From NCBI GenBank assembly GCA_033085395.1, contig JANQBS010000263.1:1-52593 (forward strand): a stretch of 52,593 nt of DNA. Reading direction: 5' to 3'. A program made the position numbers and the translations under genes. The notes beneath the pieces are model-generated. The model did not search any database. It worked only from the letters and a program-made list of their open reading frames with translations, and was not told the origin of the DNA. Of this stretch, positions 11,900 to 22,612 are shown piece by piece. This DNA comes from Xanthoparmelia taractica (lineage: Eukaryota > Ascomycota > Lecanoromycetes > Lecanorales > Parmeliaceae). The first letter of the stretch is position 1. Each line of letters starts with the position of its first letter.

Positions 11900-13640
11900 T
11901 TTAAGATCGTTAATTATCTAACTAGGCCGTTAATAAACCTACTTTTCGTAAATCTATCCGGCGTTTTAAGTAAGTCACTTAGCATCTTAAAAACTTGCTC
12001 TTTAATTCTTATTCTATTAGAAATATATCTAATCGATTATTAACGAACAATAACTCTGCTAATGTTAATAACAATTCTTCTAACAATAATCGTGATTCTT
12101 TATTAAATTATTCGTCTTTTATATCGCCGCTATCAATAATTCGTGAGAATTCTACTATTATAGATACTATTAATTTAAGTTATTTAAGCACTTCTCGTAG
12201 ATAATTAAGTTAAACCACACCTAAAATAATTATTAATTTTATAGCTTAATAGCTATAAGATATAATTAATAATGCTATCAACTTCGTCGTTACAAATATT
12301 ATTAATAACTTATATTTATCTGCTGTATCTAGGGGAGAATAAGGCTCGCTAGAAGAGTTAGAAGAATTAGAAGAACCCGGATCGATCACAGTAGAAGTCG
12401 TAGAAGTATCGAGTTTTGATAGCAAATGAAATGCTATAGAATTGAGCTATTTCGATTCTTTTCTAAATAAATCTTATAAAGAGAGTAAAATTATAACTGT
12501 GAAAAAGAACGTGTATTATCGTAGTGTGATTCTATTTATTAAAAGAATACATAATTTAATAGCTATAAAAGAAGAAGCTATAATTCGTATCAATGGAAAT
12601 ACTTATTTTCGTGATTCTATACTTACTTAATATATCTTAGAGCTATTAAATCTAAAGCGAAGAGATCTTCGTATAAAAGATAGTAAAGTAAAAGAATAAT
12701 GTAGAGCTCTCTCTGTAAGATTCAAGAAATTATCGAGAATAACAATCTTAAATCTAATTATAGAGAAGTATACGTTAATAGATACTTATTCTCGACGAGA
12801 GTCTATTACTTATATATAAGTAGTCGTTAGATATATTAAATTAGCTAATATTAATGACATTTAAAATTAGTTAATATTTGTCTATCAAGGAATCGTATTA
12901 GAGCTACGAGTCTGTATCGACTTATCAAGTTTAGCTACTATTATTATAAGCTTTATTCAAATACTTGATATAAAGAAGATAGCTTGATTTAAGCTATATA
13001 CTCGCCAATAGTAATATTAAGCTCTCGCTTAAAGATCTTAACATTAAAATTAGCAAAATTAACGTAAAAATACCTATCGAAATGCACTGAGAAATATATT
13101 TTAATAAGACCTTTTAAATTTAGCTTTTAATCAATTCGTTAAGGTTAGTAGAATTAATTTAATTCTATTTCTCAGCCATTTAAATAGCAGTACTAACAAT
13201 ACGAGTAATTATATCGCCAGTAGTAATCATTTCGACCTTCTAACTCAAATGCTTATCGCCCTTAATAATACGGCTATTAATCAAATTCTCGCTACGATTC
13301 ACGGCAATAATAAGCGAATTAAAGGCCTTTCATATAAGCTAAAGAATAGCAAAACACGTTAGGTTTAACGAATCGATCGCTATAAACGAATCAATTCGAT
13401 TAAGCAGATCGAAAATTCGAAAGCTAAAATAATATCGGAAATCGTTAATAATTTTAGTAGAATTTTAAACTTAAGGCTACTACTTATTAAGTAGAAGCGA
13501 TCACTGAAAATAAACAAGAAAATCCTAGTCAAGCGAAAGAAAATACGCTTCAATAGAATATTGAAATTGACGACTATTAAGAGTAGCAATTAGATTATAA
13601 TTTTAATAAGCTAAATAATCAATATTATAATAATTCTTTT
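11900..13640 (+). pseudogene. G2 gag remnant
   Basis: One plus frame is open across RIP-type stops from about 11995 to beyond 12990. The N-terminus is Asn/Ser-rich (NNNSANVNNNSSNNN). An acidic stretch, EELEELEEP, lies near 12350-12380, and then comes the capsid region with LRIKDSKVKE, RFKKLS, EKYTLIDTYSRRES, VVVRYIKLANIND and YQGIVLELRV (about 12440-12920). The series resembles the retrotransposon gag domain of ascomycete Gypsy elements. The C-terminal part (13150-13620) is coiled and basic. Stops at former Gln or Trp codons (for example after RDSILT at 12628) inactivate it. The exact start codon is uncertain. Confidence 0.75.
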
Positions 13641-16600
13641 GTTGAATTTGTGAGCATTCAAATATACTATGAAAATTGTGATTTAACTTTCTCTTTCAAG
13701 TCGAAATCATATAAGCATTTACGAGCCGAATATTATTCTAAATCACTTTCTACGTCTAAATCGCCGATAAATATATAAACGAATATCGATGCTTTTATCA
13801 TAAAAATTATTTAATTAGACTTCAAGAATAGAGCTAGATTAAGCACTAATTTTAGCTTTCGTAACTGAAATTACGCTTATATTTCACTACGATTTATATC
13901 AAACGCAGTTAAGGATAAGGAAGAATATACTAATTTAGGAACTAATGTGATATTGGCCGATAAGTAATGGCTTTTATCTCTTCTATCTAATGTGAAAATT
14001 AAGAAGATATTATCTTATCTACGTGTTAAAGGACTTAATTCTACAATGCATAATATCGATGAATATATACTTATTTCAATTTATCTCCCAGATCTCAAAA
14101 AGAATAATAATAAAATTCTTACTTGTGTTATAAGAGAGATTTATTTAATTAATAATTTGAAGGTAAATCTATTAATAAGAAATAATATTATAAGATTAAA
14201 AAAAAATTATACTTGATGTGAGCAAAAACGAAGCATATATTAATAGTTGTAATATTATTATTAAAATTATAACTTATAATATTAATTAGTATATAAAACG
14301 ATTAATTCGAGCATAGAAAGTATTTATAATCGCTTCTCGAGCTTAATAAATTCTATCTATAATTACGCCTAAGAATCTATCTAATAGAGACTTTATTTTC
14401 GAATCTACAAAGTAACATAATTTGATTATATATACTTCTATGATTAATATTAATATTACTAATATAATAGTCAAAAACGAGATTAATTATACTATGCAAA
14501 TTCTTAAGAAATTGCACCTAAGAATACTATAAGAAGTCGATTACGAAAACGTCTTCTTTGCTATAGAAATGCCTTTAGATTAATTTAAAGAAGATTTTAA
14601 ATCTTCCTCGAATTGAGTGAAGAAAGTAATCACTTTCGTCGCTATTACAATAATAAGTTTAGCTAATAATTTCTCGTCTTTGATAAATTATATTTTAATT
14701 AATATCTCTATACAAATAATGAAATTAAGCTTTCTAATAATGTGATAATCTATGAAAATAAGAAAGAAAGATAATAATTGACTAATTTAATTAATAAATT
14801 TTCGTCTCTTTAGAAGAATAAGAATTTTATTAAAGTGTCATAAAATAAATAGATAAAGCTTTCTCTTCGAGATAATTAATAATTAAGATTATCTAATAAT
14901 AAGAGAGCGAAGATCTATTCTCTTAAGCTAACAGATAAAATAATAATTAATAAAATCTTTAATACTCTTTAATATTAAGGTCGTCTAAAATATATAAAGT
15001 AATTAACTTCGTTTAATTATCTCGTCTTCGTTGTTTAAAAAATCCTATCTAATAATAAGAGAAAAGATAGAGCTATAATTAATATTCGAGATCTAAATAA
15101 TCTTATTATATTAGATGTCTATCTCGTATCTCTTCAATTAGATATTATCTCGAAGCTATTTAATTATATTTATCTGGCTATATTAGATATAGTTTCTTTC
15201 TTCTATTAATAACTTATATATCTTAACTTTCGATATATATTTATAATAGTCACTTATCGCGAATAAGAAATATTTAATATTTTAATTATAAGATATACAA
15301 ATTTAATTATCTACGTATAAAGAAGAATTAATTATATTTTGAGAGCTCTCAAAGACTTCGTATAGATCTATATTAATAATATTATTATTAAATTTAATAG
15401 CTTCTCTGAGCATCTCTATTACTTAAGAAGACTTTTTTAACTTTTAATTAAGCACAATATTTTAATTACTTTTAAAAAGATCTTTTTAAAATATTTAAAT
15501 ATTAATCTATTTAATCGATATATTAATTCTTTAAAAATAATTACTATAGATAATAAACTTAAAGCGATTGTTAAGTTAAATTATCTCGCTACTCTTAAGA
15601 ATTTAGAGCATTATCTTAATCTAACTAATTATCTTCGTAACTTAATTTATTATTATATATAGCTTATAGTATCTCTATAGAATCTTAAGATAAGGCTTTT
15701 AAAAGAAGCTTCATCGAAAGATAATTCCCGTCGTGCCTATTCTTCACGCTTTAAATTATCTTCATTAATTAAGCTAAAATAAGCAAATTTTAATAATCTA
15801 CAAGCAGTATTATCTTAATTTTCTATACTTATTTATTACGATTTCAATAGATTAATTTAAATAAATTTGAATACTTTAAAAGAATTCAACTTTAAAGCAT
15901 AGGTTTTTCATATTAAGAATAAAGAATTTAACTCAAACTCAGGCTTAAAATAACCTCCCCGCACTACAATTCAAATAATTATATTTATATCTCGAGGATT
16001 AACTTAGGCTAAATATAATTATTGGCCAATAGAACTCGAGATAGTAGGCTTTATCTAGGTGCTTAAGAAAATAAGGCATCTAATAAACTTATTAAAGTAT
16101 ATTATAATTATTCAAATAGATTATTCTATTATTTTAGATATTATAAGATAATTATCGATTATCTCAACATTTTTTATTATAAGATTAAACGTTCGTCTCA
16201 TTAGAGCTTTTCAATTTTTTAGATAATTTCGTCTCGATATTCGATATAAGCCTAAAAAAGAGTATATCGTTCTCGATATATTTTCAAGGCTTATAAATGC
16301 TAATAATATTACTCTTTCTAATAAGCATAATGAGCTAGATACTCTCTTTACTACTATACTTATAGAGATAAGTTCTACGTTTCTTGAAGGCCTCGAAAAT
16401 AACTATAGAATAGATTTATTTTACGTTAAAATCTCTGCTTTAATAGCTAAAAATAAGAATATTAATAAGAATATTATAGTTAATTTTTTTTTCGTTCGTG
16501 ATAGATATATAGAAGGCACTATATAGAAATATTAAAATCTTTTCTTTTATATTAATAAGCTTACTAACGTGTAGCGTCTTTATATATCTTAAAGTATAAT

Positions 16601-16952
16601 TAAATTATTCTTAAAATAGATTATAAAGATAATTATTTAGGATTTGAGAAGTCTTATAAGAAGATTTTGAATATATAATATATTTATAAATTAGTTAAAC
16701 ATCTTCGACAGTACATTAGATTCTATTCTTAATGCCTTATTCTATAAATACGCCGATATCGCCCTTATAACTATCTATAATTAATCGAGTCTTCGCTGGT
16801 ATTATTTTATATACTTATTCTAAATTTTATTTTAACACTCTCAAAATTAGTCGAGAAGTTCGATATTATTCTTTCTATAATAGATAAGTTTATAAAAAAG
16901 ATAACTTTCGTATCTAACAAAAAGAATTACTCTATCGTCTAATAAGCTACTA

Positions 16953-17427
16953 GACAGGTTTAGCAGCCTGATTCAAAAGAATAATTCAAAACCATTTCGG
17001 GTAATAGCTTATTTTCGTTACATGGTATGGTCTTACAATCACGTATTCACTGCCACGACTTCAAAAAATTACTCTTTACGAATAGCGTTCAAATTACGAA
17101 CATCAAAACTTGAAAATATCTACTCTTCTATTTCTTATCTAATTCTTAAGAGATAATTTTTAATAATTATAATATAAATTATAGAATATAGTATACGCTT
17201 TCTAATGATGTAAAAATTAAAAACTTTGAATATATAAATATTTTAATATACGTCGAAGTTTGAACTTGTGAATCGACTCGGCTTTTGAATCACTAATTTA
17301 TAAGTTAAATTAGTGATTCAAAAGCCTCACCAAGCGAAGTCTTGAAGAATTACCCTCTCGGGTAATTACCCCTTTAAGCGTAATTTTACTTTAAATTATT
17401 TCTTTTGAATTAGTTACTAAACCTATC
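16953..17427. mobile_element. 475-bp MITE-like element with TA target site, inside the G2 integrase
   Basis: The ends are inverted: GACAGGTTTAGCAGCCTGAT on the left, and on the right the reverse complement starts GATAGGTTTAGTAACTAAT. Both continue with TTCAAAAG and a nearby AATAATT. TA flanks both sides (16951-16952 and 17428-17429). Deleting the element plus one TA restores the integrase frame across the junction, which supports insertion with TA duplication (Tc1/mariner-type mobilisation). It has no coding frame of note. It keeps CpA and TpG, unlike the surrounding integrase. It has no obvious similarity to the TIR of the neighbouring pogo element, so a different transposase is implied. Confidence 0.75.
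17281..17325. repeat. Perfect 19-bp inverted repeat (hairpin) inside the MITE
   Basis: The arms are 17281-17299 and 17307-17325 with a seven-base loop. The left arm reads GCTTTTGAATCACTAATTT and the right arm is its exact reverse complement. A second hairpin, AATTACCC-TCTC-GGGTAATT, follows at 17348-17367. Confidence 0.9.
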
Positions 17428-18065
17428 TACTGTATTGCTTAATAGACTTAATATCATAAATTAAGGAATCTCAAGAGTTTTACTCACGAATCGTGATAGA
17501 AAGTTCTTTTCTAAACTTTAATTAAAGCTCTTTAAAAAGCTCGAAGTAAACTTACTTTATTCGACTATTTATTATTCTTAAACGAATAAAAATAGCGAGA
17601 GAACTAATTAAATAGCGGAGATAATATTACGATCCTATCTATATATTATATAGAACTCTACAATTTGGCCGTTAGTTCTTTCACGAATATAAGTATTACT
17701 TAATAACTCGATCTCAATTACGATTAATAACAAAATTCTCAACGAACTAGCTTACGAATTTCAATCTAATAGATCACTTAATCTACTTAAAGAAGTCACT
17801 ATATCTCTATTATAGTCTATCGTTACCCGTATTTAAATAGCTAATATTATCTTATTTGCATAGGTAAATTAAAAACATCACTATAATAGAAAGCATTAAT
17901 TAATGTTTCTCTAATAGGGCGATTAGACTTATTTACGACTATATAAAGACTATTTTATTTCTATTATTACTACTGCTATTATTATTATCAAGCTATCTTA
18001 ATAATATATCGATTCTTTCGAAATATAATAGAAAGTTAGTGAATAGATATATAAATTACTCGTTA

Positions 18066-18112
18066 ATCCTAGGATATGCACAATCCTAGGATATGCACAA
18101 TTAGGGCTAGGG
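18066..18112 (+). repeat. pogo element left TIR
   Basis: This 47-bp TIR is built from two direct copies of a 17-bp unit containing the palindrome CCTAGG, plus a 13-bp tail. It matches the right end exactly in inverse orientation. The lack of any difference argues for a fairly recent insertion. Confidence 0.95.
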
Positions 18113-19235
18113 CTAGCCCATCAAAATACTGCCTCTTTTGAATTCTTTTGATAGATCTACTGGAATAGAGCGTTCTTATTATTCGAGACCGTATAATCTA
18201 ATTAAAAGATCGTTTCAGTTATTACACTAGCTATGAGTTTAATTCCCTCTATTGCCTTGGTTTTTCGTAATAATAATAATAATAATATTTGCTATTATTA
18301 CCGCTTTTGATTGGGCTAGTACTCGGCCCAAAAAGATAATAAAACGACTACTACTCTTAGGAGTATTATCTGAATCATTGTTTAAGTTTAAATATTCGTA
18401 TAATATCGTAGTGTGATGATTATTGATGTGGTTTCTAACAGGCATTTAGAATTTCTTTTTTTGAATTCTAGAATATTATAGGAATTACTATAACGTAACG
18501 CACGTAGTCGTAGAACGTGTTTTGTGACGTGACGATAAGGCTATACGAAGTGAGGTTCGGCGAGGATGAGATTGTCTAGCGCCGAGCGGAGAGCGAAGAA
18601 TCACGTCTCGGCGACGAGGTCTGCTAGTAGTAATAGATCTTTAATCTCGCTATTTCACATGCACGTCACTAGCTATAATGCATATCTCGCTCCGAGTTAA
18701 ATAATAAATAATCTAATATAATAATGAGTGTATCTTAGTATAGTCTTAAATGATTAAAATTAACGTAAATCTCGAGTATAATAGAAAGGTCTGGCGACGG
18801 CGAGATTAATTAAACGTCGCTGATAATTATTCTCGGCGAGAAATATAATATAAATCTCGCTTCGACTATGTTTGTAGGTGATCGTAATCGGCGATAATAA
18901 TATTATAATATTTATCGAAATATATAAAAAAGGGCGAGTACAAAAACATCGGATGAACGTCGATTAATAATTTGCGCTACTCTATCACAAAGAAGCGACC
19001 TTAGAGCGTATTTTAAAGGCAATTAGCTTAAAGTCTGCATCTACTATTCGTGCATCTCTTCATGTTTCGATCGAAGGTTTTATTAGTATTCTATCACTTA
19101 AAATAGTAGTATATATGCACGAATCGATTAATATAGATAATCGAGGAAGTTAAGTAGTAAACTCATTAATTCACAATTCTCACTGCAGCTAAATCACATT
19201 TCTTACTCTCTTTATCAATAACTCAAAAGAAGGAA
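18113..19235. other. pogo element 5' non-coding region
   Basis: This 1.1-kb stretch lies between the left TIR and the transposase start. Composition is mixed: 18470-18640 is GC-richer and keeps CpA and TpG, while the rest is AT-rich. A minus-strand frame at 18239-18445 has no recognisable domain and I do not call it a gene. The transposase promoter is presumably here, but no motif can be named. Confidence 0.5.
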
Positions 19236-21258
19236 ATGGCTTTAAAGGAGCTATCTAAGGAGAAACGCTTAGTCCTTGCAATTAACGAGTACTATTAGAC
19301 TCTTTCAGTCTATAAAAGAGACTCTTAATAAAATAAATCTATTATTAATCGAATTGCACGATACTATAATCTTATTACTTTCACTCTAAATCGCCGTATT
19401 AATAATAAGATCTATTCTCATTAAGAAGCATATAAAGATAAGTAGAAATTAAGTCCTATAGAGAAGAAAGCTCTATAGTTATGAATTTTACAATTAGTAG
19501 AGTGAGGTTAGCCTTCAAGAGTTGCACGTGTTAGAGAGATAGTCTATAAAATGCTAGCAGACAAAGGAAATCATAAATCAGTAGGCTATAACTAGATATC
19601 TATATTTCTAAAACGTTATCTTAAGCTATAGAGTTAATTTAGTTAGTCACTAAATAAAGAGCGTACTGCAACCTATAATCCAGCAAAGCTATTACGATGG
19701 TTTTAGCTTATTAAGTTCGTGATTTAGAAGTATAATATTTAGGAAAAAGATATGTACAATATAAATAAGAAAAGGATTACTCTTGATTCTACTGGCAAAG
19801 TTAGAGTTATATATTTCAAGTATAGTATACAAAAATATAAAGCTTAGGATGGGAGTAGAGAATAAGTTTCGCTTATTAAATATATATTCGTAAACGAAAG
19901 ACTTCTTTCACTATTCGTTATCTTCAAAGAAAAGCTTTAAAAAAAGGTTTAATTTGATATCCTAGAGGATAAGAGAGCATATATCGCAATAAGTGAAAAT
20001 AGCTAAATAAATAACGTCTTAGGTCTAGAGTGATTTGTTAGATATATACAAGTTATTTCTTTATATATATAAATAGCTTTTAATTTATCTTTATAGATGC
20101 TTCGAGTCATAGACTCGAAAGACGCTTAAAGAATAATATCGTCTTCTTATATTTAACGAGTATACATCACACGTTAATATTAAGATTATATAGTTCTATG
20201 CTAGCAACGATATTATTCTTTTATATCTATCTACCCATATCACGCACATTCTTCAATCACTTAATATTGGATTTTTTTAGCCTTTATCGACTATATATCA
20301 TATATATCTCGAGGAGAATACACGAGTTAAGAGTGACTATTTAATGGATAAAACGAATTTTCTTTAGTATATTTAGATGATAAGAAAGAACGCTATAAAA
20401 GAAAAGACTATTAGATATATATAGCAAAAGAGTGAACTATTCTTAATATAGTTCAAAATTGTTCTTAATAAATTAAGACTTAAAGTATTAAAATCAAAGA
20501 AAGTAGATTCGTCTTTAGAAGTAATAGTTATAGCAAGTAATAATAACTTAGTATCGATACTCTTCACCTCAGCAAACGTTAAGTAAATTAATTAAATATT
20601 TAAACAAATTAAGGCTAAAAACCAAGATTTAGCACTTATAGAAAAGCTTAATAAAGTATATAGCTTCGCTCTAGCAAAGAATATTCTAATTAAAAATATT
20701 AATAGCGATTTTATTAAAAAAGGTTAACGAAAAAAGAATAAGAAAAAGCGTGGCTAAGTACACTAAGGCGAAGAATAGATTCTAAGTCTTGAGACTATAT
20801 AGAAACGATTAAATGAGATCGCTAAATAGAAATTCGATAAAGAAGTTCGAAGAATATATCGTCTTGATTCAGCTATTTTTGAAGAAAGAAAACGTAAAAG
20901 TCCAGTCAAAAAGAAGGCTACTATATCTTTAATATTAGGCTCATTAAGATCATTTAGACTCTTTTCACCTCAGACTTTATAGTAAATAATCTCATCGTAG
21001 AAGATCTTATTATAGAAGATCTTATTATAAGAGGCCTTATTGTAAGAGACTTTATTATAGTTATAATAATAAGATAAAAGAGATAAGCGAGACGAACGAG
21101 ATAAAAGAGATAAAAAGATTATTAAAAAGATAGCAAAGAATGTAATAGAGGAAGAAGTAGTAGAAGAAGAGATCGTATCGATCTTTTCACGAAGTGAGAG
21201 ATTAATAAGACTTAAAAAAAGATAACTTGATAGATATCTAGATATCTAGATATTTTAA
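19236..21258 (+). pseudogene. pogo-type transposase, RIP-stopped and frameshifted
   Basis: The ATG at 19236 opens MALKELSKEKRLVLAINEYY. A CENP-B-type HTH follows at about 19460-19690, with VARVREIVYKMLADKG and then IFLKRYLKL, matching the NWxxxFLKRHPxL pattern. The DDE catalytic domain starts with MYNINKKRITL at 19752 (family MxNxDExG). LGLEWFVRY is near 20010-20045. It continues in another frame with YRLLIFNEYTSH near 20137-20172 (family RLLIxDGHxSH, so the catalytic Asp is now Asn) and LYLSTHITHILQSLNIG at 20221-20272 (family LPPHxTHxLQPLDVG). DKTNFL and RKNAIKEKTIRYI follow at 20347. The lysine-rich tail ends in a repeat. The protein acted in the nucleus by cut-and-paste. Stops are at former Gln or Trp codons. 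Confidence 0.88.
20997..21061 (+). repeat. 15-bp coding minisatellite in the transposase tail
   Basis: Four tandem 15-bp units of the type AGAAGATCTTATTAT encode, with RIP stops read as Gln, QKILL, QKILL, QEALL, QETLL. The period is in frame with the DDE domain. Confidence 0.8.
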
Positions 21259-21773
21259 TATTGCTAGTAATAAAAAAAGGCGCTAATAATCGATTATTCT
21301 TTTATTATTTAACTATCTATCTACAATTAAGTTATCTTTCTTTAATAACTCTTTCTTATAGCTAGTTAACGATCTCTTCTTCTTCTTCTTCTTCTTCTTT
21401 ATTAATATTATTTAAATTAACTACGAATAGCATAGATTAATAAGAGGTGAAGTTACGTCACGAGCCCACATTACACTCCGCCTCATTACTTTATCGCATT
21501 ATATTCTTCTAAATAAGTCTCGCGCGCTGAGATTTATTAATAAGTCGAATAAAGACGTATTTCTAACACAGTTCAGTCGTCCTGAAGCGCTATATATAAA
21601 GAGTGCAATTATAGAGCTCTATAGTCACCCAATTTTTTTTTTATGATCTTATTTCTAAAGATTCTATTAATTTTTACTCAACGAGCAAGATTCTTTAGTG
21701 AGGAATACACTAAATAGTGATGCGACTTGAGCAGAGATCAATTGGTGAGATGTAGGCATTTTGGTGATGCTAA
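21259..21773. other. pogo element 3' non-coding region
   Basis: This is AT-rich sequence between the transposase stop and the right TIR, with a (CTT)n run at about 21372-21397 and a T9 run near 21632. No gene was seen. Confidence 0.5.
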
Positions 21774-21820
21774 CCCTAGCCCTAATTGTGCATATCCTAG
21801 GATTGTGCATATCCTAGGAT
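21774..21820 (-). repeat. pogo element right TIR
   Basis: This is the exact inverse of 18066-18112, followed by the TA target dinucleotide. Confidence 0.95.
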
Positions 21821-21984
21821 TATCGAGTAGCTATCTCAGGGCATTGGAATATATATTTAATCTTTAGCATTGCCTAATTACAGTCTATCTCTATTTCTAG
21901 CTCTAACTTATATAGTTATTCTATCTCTAATTAGTTAGGTAGTGTGTATATAAAAGAAAATATAAATAAGTATAAGTCTTGAAA

Positions 21985-22150
21985 AGTAGAGCGAATTCTT
22001 AATAAGCGAGTTATTCGAAAAGATAGAGGTCTTATTACATAGTATCTCATTAGATAATTGAGATACGGGTCTAAATATAATTAGTGATATAACGCAAAGA
22101 ATCTCACGAACTCTAATGACTTAGTACGACAATATAAGAATACAATTGCT
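21985..22150 (+). other. G2 chromodomain remnant
   Basis: After the pogo element, the plus frame reads VERILNKRVIRKDRGLIT, then YLIR-stop-LRYGSKYN-stop-YNAKNL and NSNDLVRQY. With stops read as Gln or Trp, this fits the EVExILdkRxxx...YLVRWxGYxxxxxxW pattern of a chromodomain. It closes G2 pol. Confidence 0.88.
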
Positions 22151-22456
22151 ATAGCTAATGCCGTTTACGGTTTGACTTACGATATCTTCGCAAAGTATTC
22201 AAAAATTATACTCAATGCTATAGTAGATAGTATATTCTCATTACACTCACACTGGATTATACCTATTTATCTTATCGCTACATTCAAACGACTTAACGAG
22301 TATTGCTAACCGGGAATTATTTCTCTCTACTCGATAGCGTTTATGTGATTGTTGAAGGGAGATATCAATTAATGGTTGTGGTGTGTTGTTGATTATTGTG
22401 GCATTCTAACTACTTCTACACTACATACTTACAGTCGCCAATGTGACCTTACTGGT

Positions 22457-22607
22457 TGTCACGGTTTTTCTATATGCCAAAGGCTCGGGGAAAGAACGGG
22501 GATGCTAGGCCAAATTTATATTAGTTTCCCAGCAGATCTCCGCCACTGCGGCCCTTAGAATTCGATAGACATTTCAACCATCATTCCCAAGATCATTTTC
22601 CATGACA
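22457..22607 (+). repeat. G2 3' LTR
   Basis: This 151-bp LTR pairs with 11317-11467 and is followed by AGTAT, the target duplication. I see no convincing polypurine tract directly before it. The nearest purine run is GAAGGGAGA, about 100 bases upstream. Confidence 0.93.
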
Positions 22608-22612
22608 AGTAT

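Larger units (their letters stand above)
18066..21820 (+). mobile_element. pogo/Fot1-type Tc1/mariner DNA transposon (3755 bp)
   Basis: Perfect 47-bp terminal inverted repeats (18066-18112 and 21774-21820) are flanked by TA (18064-18065 and 21821-21822). Each TIR holds two tandem copies of ATCCTAGGATATGCACA, followed by ATTAGGGCTAGGG. A transposase of the CENP-B-HTH plus DDE_1 class is on the plus strand. The element is large for this group. About 1.17 kb of apparently non-coding DNA precedes the transposase and about 0.56 kb follows it. It sits in the 3' part of G2 pol. Confidence 0.94.
13660..22170 (+). pseudogene. G2 pol remnant: zinc finger, protease, RT, RNase H, integrase, chromodomain
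   Basis: In order, a zinc-finger-like stretch lies at 13666-13735 (ENCDLTF then KHLRAE, with one Cys now Tyr). The protease-region peptides IDEYILISIYLPDL and IREIYLINNLKVNLLIRN are at about 14055-14185. RT runs from about 14930 (KLTDKIIINKIF) through INIRDLNNLIILD to the catalytic box at 15369-15380, which reads YINN in place of YIDD. The pre-RNase H block NLEHYLNLTNYLRN is near 15605-15645. Integrase begins near 16690, is cut by the MITE, and resumes with LLTNRDRKFFSKL and NSERTN at about 17480-17620. The pogo element follows, then the chromodomain. The frame is restored when the MITE and one TA are removed. RIP stops make it inactive. Confidence 0.9.
11317..22607 (+). mobile_element. G2: Gypsy LTR retrotransposon, plus strand, carrying a MITE and a pogo transposon
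   Basis: Two 151-bp LTRs (11317-11467 and 22457-22607) start TGTCACGG and end CATGACA. They are bounded by a perfect AGTAT duplication (11312-11316 and 22608-22612). PBS, gag, zinc-finger motif, protease, RT, RNase H, integrase and chromodomain follow in order on the plus strand. Without the two internal DNA transposons it is about 7.06 kb. RIP is milder than in G0, G1 and G3, which agrees with its being a younger, inner insertion. Confidence 0.94.

Noticed and set aside
18066..18125. TTAGGGCTAGGG at the pogo ends as a telomere-like remnant
   Set aside because: It is part of a perfect terminal inverted repeat with TA duplication, and there are no TTAGGG tandem runs.
22376..22558. Plus-strand frame of 60 codons
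   Set aside because: It runs across the start of the G2 3' LTR and is explained by non-coding LTR sequence.
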